Shown here: positions 1 to 13,164 of the stretch, one piece after another
Numbering within the stretch: the stretch's first letter is position 1
How the letters are laid out: each line of letters starts with the position of its first letter
From: Enoplosus armatus
Lineage: Eukaryota; Chordata; Actinopteri; Centrarchiformes; Enoplosidae
Direction: 5' to 3'
Assembly (NCBI RefSeq): GCF_043641665.1
Contig: NC_092198.1
Coordinates: 8,492,501-8,556,500 of the forward strand
Length of the DNA stretch: 64,000 nt
Translations under genes and position numbers: made by a program
The notes under the pieces: generated by a model
What the model saw: the letters and a program-made list of their open reading frames with translations, nothing else
The model's database searches: none
What the model was told of the DNA's origin: nothing

Positions 1-849
1 AGATCAGGGTTTGAATGTATTGCTGCTACAATCAAAGTCCGCGGCTGCTGTACCTATTGAGATGAATTAGGCCGTCCTGAGCTGACTTCAACCCCACATG
101 GAACAACCGAAAACTGCTCCAAGTTGCATGAAATGGCGAGTGTCGCCATAGCAACCACACTGAGTCAAACTGTACACTCATCTCAGCCGTACAATATGGA
201 GCACAAAACTGGGTTGCTGCATTCCTCCTGCCAAAGATACTGAAGCTTTGCAGCAGGATCATCAGGCGTAAACTAATTCAAACTGATAACCACCAAAAAG
301 GGAAGATTAGTGAGGCCAAAAACCAAATGAAATCATGGCAACCAAAGCACAAAAGATGGAAGGCTGTGTAAGATCATACTATATTGCTGCAACATGCGTG
401 CGCTAAAACAGGTGAAACTTCATGCTTTAAAATGAATAGGATTCCAGTGCAGACAGAGATACTAGACCCTCTGATTAAAGGCGTCAAGCTTCAAATGAAG
501 TGCCTGTTGGATCGTCGAACAGTGGTTGAAACCCTCACATCTCTCCGACATCCTAATTAGGGGGGCTGCATCCAACAGTTTTTCTAACTAACCAACAATC
601 CAACAAGGAGGTGAGAAACTACAGAGGACTTGAACTTCTCTTTCAAGCTCTACTTCAGTCACTTTCTGTGCGACACCATGAATGCCTTCAAGGAGAAGCT
701 GACTGAACCTTTGATGTACATCTCTACTGTGTCTAAATCTTCCACAGTTAATTAAAGTTCAGGCTGCATCAAGTAAGTGATTGCACATAAACGCAACATC
801 TTGCCCCTCACACATGCCAAGGCATACAGGATGAATAACTTTTCTCTAC
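1..849 (-). other. Part of actr10 intron 11, no exon seen
   Basis: The segment lies downstream of the last recognisable actr10 exon. I looked for the family's remaining C-terminal residues, roughly 127 by comparison with the 417-residue human protein, and did not find them. Those exons must lie beyond the left edge. A short plus-strand reading near 640-755 vaguely resembles hAT-type transposase text but is too weak to call. Confidence 0.6.
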
Positions 850-3800
850 CTTGACCAGAGCGTCAAGTATCAGAGAGGCCACACTCTTCTCTTCGTTGTC
901 CTGTTCAAACAGGATCTCCATCACAGAGTCCCTGGAAAAACAAGAGAAAATCTAAATAAAAGACAACTTGGGACAGAAATCCAAAGACACAGTGCAGAAA
1001 TAAAGCAGGTTAAAAGACAATGTCCTGTCCCACAGATGCACAGCACAGAGACAAGCGAAAAGTCAAGGAGGACATTAACACCACACAATCTCAATTTACA
1101 GAAAGACCTTCCGCCATGACAAACAGAAACACGACTACAGACATTGTAGTTTTTAAAGCATTTGTAAAAAAACAAAGAACTAAATCTCTGGGTCTGTCGG
1201 CTCAGTTCAAATAAACAGCATCATCTGATGACCCACCTGATGGATCCTTTGACGTGCAGGATTTTCTCACCATCCAGAGGGTAATCAACATCTGGAGGAG
1301 GAGCTGGACGCTGCAAACACATTCACAAGAAGGAAGAACTGTAAATAAATCTTCAGCAGTGCATTACTTGGGTGTAAACAAAGACTATCACACAAAAGCC
1401 AGTACACAAACAACATTTAACTTACCTCCGCTGTACCATCCAGGTTAAACTTGGCTTCCTGGATCTTGAGGCCTCTCTGCAAGTCACTGACAAAGCATGT
1501 TCGGACTGCAGGAAACCAAACAAAACCAATGAGCATAATACACCAAAACTAAAAGACAGGAACATCTGTAACTAAGGATGAACATTTCAACCAATGTCCT
1601 CAATGACTGTCGGCAATGTCAACGACCGATAATGAATCAAAAGGTTACAACATCTGAGCAACTTACAGACTTTTCTTGAAGACATTGAATGAGACTATAC
1701 ATAAAGTCTTTCTTGTTTCAACATAAAGAGCTGCAGCCTACTAAAGATGGGCTGTCATATATGGAGTCAGGAGTGGTATGCACAGTCGGTTCGCTTCAGT
1801 TGTTCATAGCATTTTGGCAGGTCAGTTTTGCTACGCTGATATTCCAGTGGAAGAATGGTAAACAGGAAGAAGCGACAGTCTCAGTAAAAGAGTTGTTGTC
1901 TTTTGGGAATGCTGCCTTTGAAGAGAATATATAATGTGGTGATCCATCACCCTCACGGGAGCCAAGAGAGACGTGCAGTTTTGAAATTAAAAACAAAAAA
2001 CAACTCAGTCAAACCTACCCTTGATATCCTCCACAGTCTCCTCTGGGATGGTCCCTGAACACAAGATAAAAAGGAGATATGACTGAAGTGAAACTTAATT
2101 TTCTTTGGTTCACTTGTGCATAAAACCATTTCCATTTTGCTCATTTCACTTCCAAGTTAGATTTGTGATGGAGCTGAATCAGCGTTTGGGGAATGAGTGA
2201 GATGACGCTGCAGCAAAGGAAAAGAAAAGAAACTTTGTGGCATTTTGTCACTGCGGTCCTTTATAGAGAGTTTACAAATCCTGTACAGACTTTTGGGCAT
2301 TCATTTTTCTCCCTGAATCATGCACAGTGTAAAGGTAATCAGTCCTTTCCAGAGATTACTGCTTACTACAGTTCGTTCAACAGTCCAGTCAAGTGAATCG
2401 GCCTGCTGTCTGTCTTAATTATTGATGCCTATATGTGTAGCTTCTCTCACTCTGCTGCAGCTGTAAATCTCACAGCTGAACGCAATGACTCAGTTTGGTT
2501 TCCTCCATCGAGAAAAAGTGTGGAGGGAAAACTCTAAAATAGACTGTACGCATATGTATAATTCACAAATTGAGAAAGGGATTCACTCACACAGAAACAA
2601 GTTCTTATGAATAGTAAATGATGCATAATGGGTCAAAGCCACTGTATTTTCCTGCTCTCTGCATTGTGAAATGAATCAGCAGTCCAAGTTCATCCTTTTA
2701 GAAGACAAAGACACACAGTGTATGGTATTTTTCTGTAATTACCAATGACAGCTGGTACACTCTGCCCAGTGGTGGTGTCCGTGTCCACAGTGCACTGTTC
2801 CACAAGAAGCCCGTCTAATTCTCTACAATAAATACAGACATATGCAGTTATGGGAGGAAACAAGATTTTCAATCAACACAGAACAACGTGTGAAATAGTT
2901 ATTTTTACATGCAGAGTCACACACTCCTCTTAAATCTGTTAGAGCTCCTTACTTATGGATGGCTTTCCCTCCCAAAGGCAACGCCTCCCATGCTGGCAGG
3001 ATGGGAGTGCACTCATAAACCTGATTACACAGTTAAGGTGGTAACACATCAACCCCAAACGAACAGCTATTTGTGCACAGCAGTCTAAATTTTTCCTGTG
3101 ATGAAGTTTCAACGTGACAGAATGGTCAGAAGAAAGCAAACTAATCAATTCCCTAAACAAGAGTCTGCAGGACGACAGGGAAAGGATACAGGTAGCACCA
3201 GCGTCTCTGTGTAGCCACAGTCCATCACCAGGGCAGAGTTGATGCCCAAAGTCATGATGGCCATGAGGTGACTTGGGGCAAACAGCACAGATGGCACCTG
3301 GAAAACACCACCAAAGAATAACACTTAGCACACTGAAGCTTACACTTACTACTAAAGGTTGTCAGTAAAGTTAAAAAGAAGTGTGTTACTGCAGGACTTT
3401 CTTTACTCTTTGTCAATCTTCAGTCCTTGTACTGTATCTGTATTTTTTTAGTATATACATGCTCCCCATTAACACTTTTTCCAAACATGTTCTGCAGCTT
3501 GTATAAACTCTGATCTGCTTGGTTTTCATACCTCAAACTGTTTGAAGAAAACCTTGGTGAGCGTCTCCCTGAAGTAAGATGGGCAGAGGATGGACTCGAT
3601 GATGACCACTCTTCTGTCGCGAGGGTTCACCAGCAGGTGCCTGATTGAGACAAATGGGAAGACAAACTTTTAATGTGATGAGGCTGGACCACCCTGTCTT
3701 TCAGCTGCTGCACACATACCACAGTAACCTTTTTTTAAACTTATGCTTACAATGAATAACTGACACAGCAGAGTCTCACCTGAAGTACAGTAAATGGATA

Positions 3801-5323
3801 AATTCTTTGAGGATGACATAAAGCTCTTCTGTGTTGATGTTGTACTGAACCACTTTGATAGCCTGAAAGTGAGACATCACACACCACATTAACATGACAT
3901 ATTGTGCAATTTCCAAACATCCTTCCAAATGCTTACACTCAGCAAAGCACAGCAGCATCTCACCTGTTGCTGTCCCGGTTTCCGGATCTCGCTCGGAATT
4001 ATGAACCTGGGCCCCGTTTCCCCTGCAAAGCCGCATCTGCCAGAAAAGGAAAGTGTCAGCTGAGCTGCTAGAGGAAGCAGAGAGAAGAGTAAGATGTACA
4101 TGTATATTTTGACTGTTCAATAATATTACTAGCCAGACTAGTCTTAGTGTACGAACACAAAATCATGTAAACATGAGGCAGGAGGAACAATTTGTGTTTG
4201 AAGAACAAAGACTTGGCTCAAACATTTTAAACATTTTATACAATGGCGAAATCCTTTTAGTAAGTTGCATGTAAATAAAATAACAGTGCAGCCCTGTGTC
4301 AAATGTAGACAAAGGCATCATTATTAAAAGGAAAAGAGAACACTCCTCTTGGTCTTCATGTGACTTGCCTCAGGCCAGTTTCTTATCTTTACTGAAGAAT
4401 ACCTTTGACTAAAATTACAGCAAGATGACATTTATTATTACGTAGCACTGAAGCCATATAAACTGCCAGCTAAATATATTAAGAATTTTATATTTTGTCA
4501 CATTTTTGGTCTCCAGTAATTTGCTCAGTGTAAATACCATAAATGTGGGGAGATGTGTGAGCTATCAAGACGGGTGAAGTGACTTTTAGTATCAGACAGC
4601 TTTCAGATTACCAGGTGCTTAAATTAAACTATTTAGGTCACTCACACAGACACACAAGTCAACATTTTCATCTTGCAAAGGACAAACGACAGGAACACTG
4701 TCTGGTCTAATGAAACCAAATTTAGATTTTTTTTTTTTGTTCAGTTGGCCTTTTCCAATTATATCACAAGTAATTCAATTTCCACCAAGATAATAAAACG
4801 CCTCTAAATACCGGTATTTCGAGTTAGTATAATTGTGATAAAGTTTAGGCTTTAAATGGGCTCATTGTCTGAAATGTACCCATGAGCAGTTAGGGTGTTC
4901 AGAAACCTTTATTTGGCGGTGTAGCTGGCTATGATGCTGCTGGCGTTCAGTACAATTGTTTTCCTTTAGGTCCTTATTGGATTTTATTTCAGCTCTAATT
5001 TGGCATTAGCTAACGCTAGCTAAACACTGACACGTCTACTTAGCATTGACAGAGTGGCTAACAAGCTAACACCGCTACAGCATTTACTACCGGTGTATAC
5101 AATCATGTATCATGTGTTAGTGAGGTTTAACCCCTGCATTAGATGTAAAGTGCCAAGCGGTTAGTTAAGAAAACAAATATATCCGCTAGCATATCATGCT
5201 AACAGACTGTCTCTGTTAACAAGGCGTGCTAACGACTGATACTCACTTTGTGTATGCTGCTCCTAAGTCAATGACGATGGCAGTCTTCTCTCCTCCACTT
5301 CCCAACCCATCAAATAAGGGCAT
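850..5323 (-). CDS. actr10: actr10, actin-related protein 10 (Arp11), 3' end outside window
   Basis: Arp11 is part of the pointed-end complex of dynactin, with DCTN4, DCTN5 and DCTN6, and helps dynactin link dynein to its cargo. Eleven coding exons can be joined in frame: 5247-5323, 3964-4036, 3780-3862, 3532-3640, 3190-3297, 2953-3020, 2743-2822, 2019-2054, 1426-1505, 1237-1310 and 850-931. They total 870 nt, or 290 residues. Every junction has GT-AG borders and a consistent phase. The start is fixed by [20 protein letters not shown], which closely matches the family N-terminus. Other diagnostic stretches are [43 protein letters not shown] and [15 protein letters not shown]. The human protein has 417 residues, so about 127 are missing off the left edge. 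No break or frameshift is visible. The gene lies head-to-head with armh4, as in mammals. Confidence 0.96.
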
Positions 5324-6600
5324 CTTATTAAACTGTTCGCCTCTGGGCGAAAATAATGTCACTACTTAGCGTTGACAGGCGCAAATTTGCATCACATCAA
5401 CACGATAAAAAAATCTGTTGTCTTCCTGTTGGGTTGGGTGGGGTCTTCACAAACGCGATGACGTCACATGGGATCGCCTGATCAAAATATGCTCAAAATG
5501 ATTAAATACATGGAAACTTTCTATTTAACGAATACATTTCAGAAGAATAAATCAAATGTATACTTTTCAAATAAAAAATATGTGATACCCTACATTTACA
5601 GACCTGACAGACAAGTACAGTACATTTTCTATCAGCCTACATAATTTTCTTATTTTCATGTATTGCAGATTCATTGTTGTTATATGTCCTGTTGTGTATT
5701 GTACATATATCTTCTTTAAAGCATTGAAAATGAGAGCGGGAACAGTTGTAGCAGTGAAGAGCAACTTTAGATGAGATAAAAAAGTTGCTTCAAAAGTTCT
5801 CTGTCATAAAAGGGCGTCAATGTTTGAAAAATGTTTTTATTTATTAACAGTTCTCCCTCTATTGACATATAGAGGATGCTGATGGTGTAACCTCACTGGG
5901 CCACCACAGGGGGTCACTGGAACTTTTTCTGCATGCCCCAACTATAAGCCTTCTCCAGTTTTGCTGGTTCTCATATTAAGACTAATATCTCTGTCACATT
6001 TCTCTGATGCAAATACAAGACAATTATTATCCCATCTATTTTACGTTCACCACTGCATTGCCATACCATTAACTGTATTAAGTGTACAACAGTCCCATTC
6101 AAGTTTGAATAAACTCATGCATGTGTTGTGTCACAGTTTGTGAGCCATCATGTAAGTGTGGATAAAGGCATCAATCATGATTATTGATTAATGCCATTTA
6201 CAATAGTGAATAGTGTGAATAACCCTAACCCTAACCAACAAATCATAGCAGATCTCTGTCTCAGACCTCTGTTGTAACAAAGGGGACTACATTTAAATCA
6301 ATTTAGCAATCTGTTCATTTAAAAACAGTTTCATATAATATTTAGCTTAAGGTTACAGCATAAGTCCCAGTTAGTAAATGAGGACAATCAACCTCCTGTG
6401 GTCTCCCAGACTCAGCAGCAGCAGCAGTGACCTTTGAGTTGAGGTTAAGGAGCTGTCCGTTCAGCACCACCAGGAGCCTGATGTGACCTTTTGGGAAAGA
6501 ATGAAAAAAATATATAAAGGTAGGCAGTGAAAAATGAACGAGGGATAGATGCACTGGAAGGCAGCAGCACGGTTATCATAAAGCAGACGTCAAAGCCGTC
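5324..6600. other. Shared upstream region between actr10 and armh4
   Basis: About 1.3 kb separates the actr10 start codon from the probable first armh4 exon, so the interval should hold both promoters. Apart from the CRE and two telomere-like CCCTAA units near 6221-6236, I see no gene or clear element. Confidence 0.5.
5459..5466. promoter_or_regulatory. Perfect cAMP-response element in the actr10 promoter
   Basis: The palindrome TGACGTCA lies 136 bp upstream of the actr10 start codon. CRE sites bound by CREB/ATF near the start are common in housekeeping promoters. Function is inferred from sequence only. Confidence 0.5.
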
Positions 6601-6847
6601 AGTTTGAATAAATCGTGCATATTTGAAGCATTTGGGTGGCAGCACGCGGACATATGTAGAGAAGACCGAGACTTTCAGTCAGTGACGCTGAGCTGCACAA
6701 CAACAAGCCTCTCCTGCAGCCTGCTTTCCACACTAGACTGTATCCTGAATTTGTATCCGAACGAACTGCATTTTTGGGGTTATTTTGCACACTGCAAGAG
6801 AAGCTCTGCGTCCTCCAGACACAGCGATCCGTCATGAACTCTGGAAG
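6600..6847 (+). promoter_or_regulatory. armh4: Probable armh4 5' non-coding exon with upstream ATG
   Basis: The segment ends in a good splice donor (GGAAG|GTAAAG, exon end 6847) and would join the coding exon at 7963 or 7966. The 5' limit is not defined by the sequence. It carries an upstream ATG at 6834 that opens a very short ORF continuing across the splice junction and ending at TGA 7970-7972. The long overlapping reading frame from 6604 shows no family resemblance and is probably chance. Confidence 0.45.
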
Positions 6848-7559
6848 GTAAAGGCAGTTTTATTTTTAGCCTTATGCGACTCTAATTGTCACCTTACATG
6901 CATTGCGCTCTCAATGTGAAGAATATGATGCTGCGATTTAAGGGAGATGCATTATAATGTTATGATCGGCTCCATGTGTGGTCATTCTGTGCGGTCAGAT
7001 GGGAGATTTGTGATTCAGCACCGCAGTGGGAATTTGTTTACAGTCCAAAGACTCGAGCGATCACGTTGATCAGGTGGTGGTCTGTACAGGGGAGGTGCGC
7101 AGGCAGAAAAGTGGGTTGTATTGTGACATTGTTGGGACTGTGCATCATCAGGACTGGATGATGATTCCTCTGAGACAATTGTCTGACTCGGGCAACATGA
7201 AAGGGTGTCACCCTGTTAACACCAGACGTGTCGTTTCTCTCCCTTTTCTACAGCAGTGATTGATGATTAGGTAATTACTGCCGTCACATCATGTGAAGCA
7301 ACACATGCGCCGCAAACAGTTGTTTGCTTTGTTTAGTATTTGATAATGTGCATATATCCTGTTTGAAAATGTCTCTCTCTTTTTAGAGAGATGCAGGTTT
7401 ATGTGATGTAAAAATGTAGCACTCGTGGAGCCATCTGTAGAGGATCCTGGAGGATAGAAAACCTGGTGCTATTTATAGGTGAAGTGCGGAGGGGTGCTGA
7501 GGATTGCTGTGTCAGATTCCCACTCTGTGTGTGTGTATGTGTGTGTATTTGTCACTCTC

Positions 7560-7561
<2 letters not shown>

Positions 7562-7593
<32 letters not shown>
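7562..7593. repeat. (TG)n microsatellite
   Basis: A pure TG tract lies in the probable first intron of armh4. It follows a less regular TG-rich stretch starting near 7525. Confidence 0.95.
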
Positions 7594-7596
<3 letters not shown>

Positions 7597-7984
7597 CCAG
7601 CATTTCCTTCTGTCTACACAAAACAGAACAGAGGAGTCTGATGAAAAGGAATTTCATCCTAATTTATTCAAAACCCTGCAACTGCAGCATCAAAGCAAAG
7701 GCAGGCAGGAATGCACAGTTAATCCTGTTCTCTGTGGTTATCACAGGCAATATGAAGTTCTCCAATGAAATGCACTTTGCATTCTGACCCTTTAATCTGC
7801 AGTTGCACACCTTTGTAATGTGCACTGTCACCTGTCTTCCTTCTCTGCTTTGTCTCTCTCTGTCCACATGTCCGCTGGGTGACAAAGCGTTGAAGTTGCA
7901 GGCAGGGACTGTTCACACCTCAGTTAAGCCTATTAGCATTTGTCATTTGTGTCCACTCTCAGCAGGCACTGAGACGAGACAGAG

Positions 7985-10900
7985 ATGCTGATGTTTGGGA
8001 CGCTCCGTCGCCTCCTCCTGGTTGGGACCTGTCTCTGTGTCTATGGGACCCCAGTCCACCTCCCAAACTTCACCCCCACGCAGGACGGCGGCTGTGACGG
8101 GCTGTGTGCCGGCTCAGTAACAACTGCTGGGTCAATGCACGCCCCAGATGTGAAGTCTGAACCCTCAGATACAGAACATGTGACTGGCCTGATACTGAAT
8201 GTAGGTGCAGGGGGAGGGGCTGGCCCACATGGGCGACCTGAGGCGATAGCTCCAGTGACGCAGACAGAAAACAGGGACAGCCTTGATGGAAGACTTGGGC
8301 CGAGTGAGGCTGGCGGAGAGGCATGGAGCCAAAGGAGCCAGGTAAAGAAGGCCGGGAGCACATCTGAGATGGGAGACACTCAAAGACAGTTGGAGGAAGC
8401 TTCAGTGCTGCCTGTTGATTCAGAGGGCAGAAAGGGGGACATACGTGTCACCAATGAGCCTATATTAAGTCCTCCAGGTGGGAGAAAGCAGCTGGACACA
8501 GCCTGGAGTACCACAAGGTTGACCCCAGATGGATTTTTTGCCTCCTCCACAGCACCACCACGGCTGAGCATCACCGCCGGGGACATCAAAGACCAAGGTG
8601 GGGAGGACCAAACAAAACCACCTGGTCATGGTGATTCTCTCCAGGATAAAGACCAAGCAACAAGCTTGCCATCCTCTGCAGGACCTCCAAATCTTAGAGC
8701 ACAGATCCAGAAACTGACGTCCCACAGTCCCATCCCGCCCTCGGTTTTTGTCTCCCCTCGGGCCTCCACACCTTTGACAATTTGGGGCCACAGTGGAGCT
8801 ACAATATCCTCCCTCCCAGACCCCCTGTTACCTGAAATCGGACCAAACCTGATGCCCAGAGAGGATGGGCCAGAAAGCCTGTGGACAGAGGCAGCAAGGC
8901 CCAATGGAGGTAAGTTAGGAAAAATTTGAAACGCATAATTAATGTTGATGGGAAAATGGATGGATTTTTATTGGGGTAAAACTTTTCTGTAATCCCTCAC
9001 TGGACATTAATTCAACATATCCAAATTTAAGACACACAAAATCCCTCCAAGGTGGTGTGAGGTAATGCTCTGCAGCCATTGTCACCCTATAAGAATTCCC
9101 CCACACAACAAGCCCCATTTTCTGGCTCGCTGGAGTTTGCAGGGTTTCAGGAGGCTTCATTAAAAAGTGAGGCGGAAATGAAAGCGACACGTCTAGTGGC
9201 AGAGATTGCCTTTGATGATTGGCGAAGAAGGCGCCCGCTTTTCCACGCTCCACTTTGAACCCCAGCTGGGACCCATGGCAGTCTAATTACTTTCTATTCC
9301 TGACTCCAGCCTGAAAAACACACACACACACACACACACAACTGACAGGAAAAGGCTGGTGGCAGGGTGCGCTATACAAGTCTTTGGAGGATTCAACCCC
9401 TTCCTCTCTATCTATACACTCCCAAAACTCTGCTTTTTCTCTCCCCACCCTTCACACTCCCCATCCAGACTATTGTAAAGAAGCAGGCAGGTTATTATTC
9501 AGTGAGGCAGGAGAGGGAAATGGATTAAAGAAGTCTGTCTGAGCCAATATGTGTCCCTGACGTCCATTTGGGGGTTGTCTGTTTGATGAAGCTTCCTCCC
9601 AACAGAAAGGAAGCTGACAAAAAAACTCAATTCCCCAAACTGCATTATGTAAAAGGATTGCAGTCTTTATAAGCATTTTCAGCCTACTTTAGAAATGCTT
9701 TGCACTAAAGGAAATGCCTGAGAGATACGCAGCCCCCCCCCCCACGGTAGTCTCTTATCTAGAAAGAACCAATTTTCAAACAATCCTCCTTTCATTGTGT
9801 CTTACTTAGCTGCACTGTGAACTCGGCTCTGAGGGAGTGAAAAGTGCTTCTAATGAGAAAACTGCATGTCCAAAGAGGTACCTGTTTCAAGAAGCTGCAT
9901 TCTGTCATAAAGCGCAATGTGCTGGATACAGTCACTGCTTTGCAATAGAAAACATACATTTTTAATCCTAGCTGTCAGCAGAGTTGCGTGTAAAGAAACT
10001 GCAAGACCCTCAACTTGTCCCCATTAATTTGTCCTACATTGCTCACTGAATTGAACCTAGCATGATCACAGAAATAACATTTTCAGACTGCAGTATTTCA
10101 CTGACTTTTACCAGAGGGTCTGCCCTTTGGAAATGAAAAACCAAGCCACACATCCTGACCCTCATTCTGTCTCTGTGCTTGTGTTGACACAATGACAGTG
10201 GACACCGTGGTCCCGCTGTCTCAGGATGAAGCCACGGAGGGCACCATGTCATCAGAGGCTCTCCCTCTCATCTTTGAGCCTTTTGAAGATGTCACACCAG
10301 AGGGGGCCCCGGCAGAAGTGGCGGCGGCAGCGGTCACGCTGGTTCCCGGCAACGCTCAGCCTCCTGCTGCCATGGCGACCGGAGGAATGCCCGTGTCAGA
10401 GGTGGATCTGGACCAGCTGGTCACCGTGGAGACAGACAGCGCCGGCCCCTCGCACGCCCCGCCCCTGCTGATGCCAGACTGGACGTCACCTTGGCAGACA
10501 TCTGGCGCTGAGCTCCTGGAGCCAATCAGCTCCTCCGGTCCGTCTGTTTCACAACAGCAAGCCGGAACTGAGCCGGAGGATCATTCTGAGAGAGGTGATG
10601 AATGAATGAATGAGTCTCAACAGAACTCAACAGAACAATGACTTCATGTAAAATAATGCTGTTTTTGCATGATATAGCCTTTTTTTCTACATATCACAGG
10701 TACTTCACGTTACTGTCAATTACTTTCCAAAGCACACTATAGTAGTGTGATGGAGCTACCAATTTCAGAAAGTGTGTCACCAACATAATAGATGCTAAAT
10801 TTGTACGAGAATATCCATTTAAAATCCAGTTTGAATGTGGAGTTATAGTTCCACAGTACACTGTGATGGTGCAGTGCCATTTTTCTATTATGAAAAGTAT

Positions 10901-12610
10901 CAGGTATTTATTTAGTTTTAGTTTGATAAAAGCATTTTCCCTCTAGGCAGCCTCTGGTTGGAATTCATATCATTCAGCATCAATGTGAACTGTCTCTTGG
11001 TTGGTGGTAGAAAAACATCCCATACTTCAGAGTCAGCTGTTAAACAGCAACATCTTGAATGTGAGAAGCTACCACATTGTCCTTATGCATTGTATAATGT
11101 CCATTCTTCCTTACTATATGTTGAATATATATTGTAGCTGCAGTTGCACACACAGTGTGTGAAAACCTCCACTTCTCTTGCTTTCTCCTGATGCTATGTG
11201 ATTTGCGACATGTAGGCGCTGTGAGGACACCGAACCTTGAAGAGAGCTTGCCCACCGCTGGCCCCTCCTTCTCATCCTTCCAGCATGCTATGACAACGAT
11301 AACCATGGCAACCCATCGGCCAGTGCACAAATCCAGATCGGGGTTAGAGGAGATGGAGTCTGAGGGTAAGACGAGTTTTATCGCAGACCGAAAAACTATT
11401 TAATCTTAATTAACAATCATAAATGTGACCCTTCCTCCTCGGATGCTGAGTGGATGATTTTATTTTGTTCCCCACAGAGGAGCCAGATGAAGATGAGGAC
11501 GATGAGAATTCTGAGGAATCGGTGGAGGACGAGAGCGAAGAGGACCTCACAGAAACACCTAAAACATCCTCAACGCAGCCTCCGTACAGCCTCATCCCTC
11601 CACCTCCTGTCTGGGTTCAACGCAACCAGGGGCTGAGTATGAGAACATGGTTTCACCTTGTTGCCCTCTTAAAAACAGACTACACAAACAGGAATATTTA
11701 AACTACTACCTGTAAAAGAGACAAAAAGGGTCTTCAAGTATGTTGCCCTTCTAAATCTATGGCTTTTTTCTTCCAGTGCGGAGCTGGGTAGAGCTAATCA
11801 GAGAAAAGGTAAGACTGCCCTCTGCTGTCCTTAAAAACTCTTGGTTGATCATCAAAAACATCTTGTTTTCTTAACTCCTTCACAAAGTGGTGTTAAGAAT
11901 TAGGCTGCCAATATTCCATATTTTTCTAATGGTCAACAATTCCAACTCCTACTAACAGGTATTGCCTCTGTAGCCAAAGCCTTTTAATTAAATATGTTTT
12001 TAAGTATGTAACGTGTTTTTAAAGATTTACATTTGCATATTTACAAATGAGAGCCACAGACAGAATAGGGAAGTTGGAAAGCACTGAGAGACAGACTGAC
12101 TCATTCGTTTCATAGGATTTGTTGGCAATAACAAAGATATAGAATTACAGCAGGTTTATCAATTCAGGCAAATTAACCACCACTATTTATGATCATTTTT
12201 AATCTCAAAAGAGATTACATGGATTTACCTAGATTAGACGTGTTTGCGACTCTGCTCCAATTTGACCTCCGTGTCTCCACCCTCGGCAGGCGGGTTATGT
12301 GTCCGGGATGTTGGCCCCTGTGGGCATTGGCATCACGGGGGCCCTGCTAATCGTCGGCGCCCTCTACAGCATCAGGATGATTCACCGCAAAAGGAGGAAC
12401 AGCTTCAAACACCAGAGGAGGAAGGTCAGACAGCCAGAGGTCAATACCCCACTTGTATCTATCACATATTACTTGTTTCACTTGTTATTGAGGATCAATG
12501 TTGTATTGGGTATTAAGTTTACTTTTCCTCCCCAGCAACCTCGGGAGCCTGGGACCAGCCGCCAGGACCAGGCCATGCTGCTGGCCGACAGCTCGGAGGA
12601 TGAGTTCTGA
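7985..12610 (+). CDS. armh4: armh4, armadillo-like helical domain-containing protein 4 (C14orf37-like)
   Basis: Seven coding exons join in frame: 7985-8909, 10199-10594, 11216-11365, 11478-11636, 11777-11808, 12290-12424 and 12536-12610. They give 623 residues. The protein starts with a hydrophobic signal peptide (LLLVGTCLCVYG). A long, low-complexity, Pro/Ser/Thr/Gly-rich presumed ectodomain follows, then an acidic run near residues 491-516, the motif RSWVELIREKAGYVSGML, one transmembrane helix near 561-582, and a basic cytoplasmic tail ending in LLADSSEDEF. The C-terminal block and its position beside ACTR10 are diagnostic of ARMH4. Published work on the mammalian protein links it to damping mTORC2 and IL6ST/STAT3 signalling; nothing in this sequence tests that. 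The large first exon looks fast-evolving, so identity rests on the C-terminal third and synteny. The start was chosen as the ATG just before the signal peptide. Confidence 0.88.
9318..9340. repeat. (CA)n microsatellite
   Basis: A short pure CA tract in the 1.3-kb intron between the first and second coding exons of armh4. The rest of that intron shows nothing recognisable. Confidence 0.9.
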
Positions 12611-13131
12611 TGAGACCCTTTTGGCCTCCTTTTGTCGGCGACCAATGGCTGATGCTTCCGTAAAGGAGGTTCGGCAAACATCCCCATCGCTATGACTACC
12701 GCATCTCCAATCACCCTGGGCTGTTTGGCCATGACTCATCTGATCCACAGAGTGTGACTGAGAATAGGGCACAATTTGCACAGTCTGCACAACGGTCAGC
12801 TTTGTACCCCCCCCCTCTTTCTAAAAGTACCAATGTGAGCACTTTTCTGAATGTTGTCAGGTGATGTTGACTCTAATGACTTGGCAGGGCTGGTGTGATG
12901 CACTTTGGCATAAAAAATAATATTGCTGCTCGTAAAAACGGAAGGATTTAGCAGGGTATTGGCAGGATGAAGGTTTTGCTGGTAAATATGGGCTTTGTGG
13001 AGTTGAGGGAGAAAGTGTGGACCAGCAGGTTTTCTGTCAAGTAATAAAAAAGGGCTGTAGAAGAGTTACATGCATTACATATACAGTGTAAATATGTGTA
13101 CTGTTAAGTATGTATCAGTCGTGTTTGTGTA

Positions 13132-13137
13132 AATAAA
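13132..13137 (+). terminator. armh4: Proximal armh4 polyadenylation signal
   Basis: A canonical AATAAA lies about 520 bp after the armh4 stop codon, preceded by T-rich and TG-rich sequence. It would give a short 3'UTR that ends before the foldback repeat at 13165. Confidence 0.6.
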
Positions 13138-13164
13138 GTTTTATTTCTGGCTACACATCTAGGA

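Noticed and set aside
640..755. Plus-strand reading near the left edge resembling a hAT-type transposase
   Set aside because: Similarity is vague, the frame is short and no terminal repeats are visible.
5881..5935. CCACCACAGGGGGTCACTGG as a possible CTCF site
   Set aside because: Spacing within the core is off by one base compared with the consensus, so it was left out of the CTCF set.
6221..6236. Telomere-like CCCTAA units, with a similar TTAGGG match near 51025
   Set aside because: Only two or so units; too short to claim an interstitial telomere.
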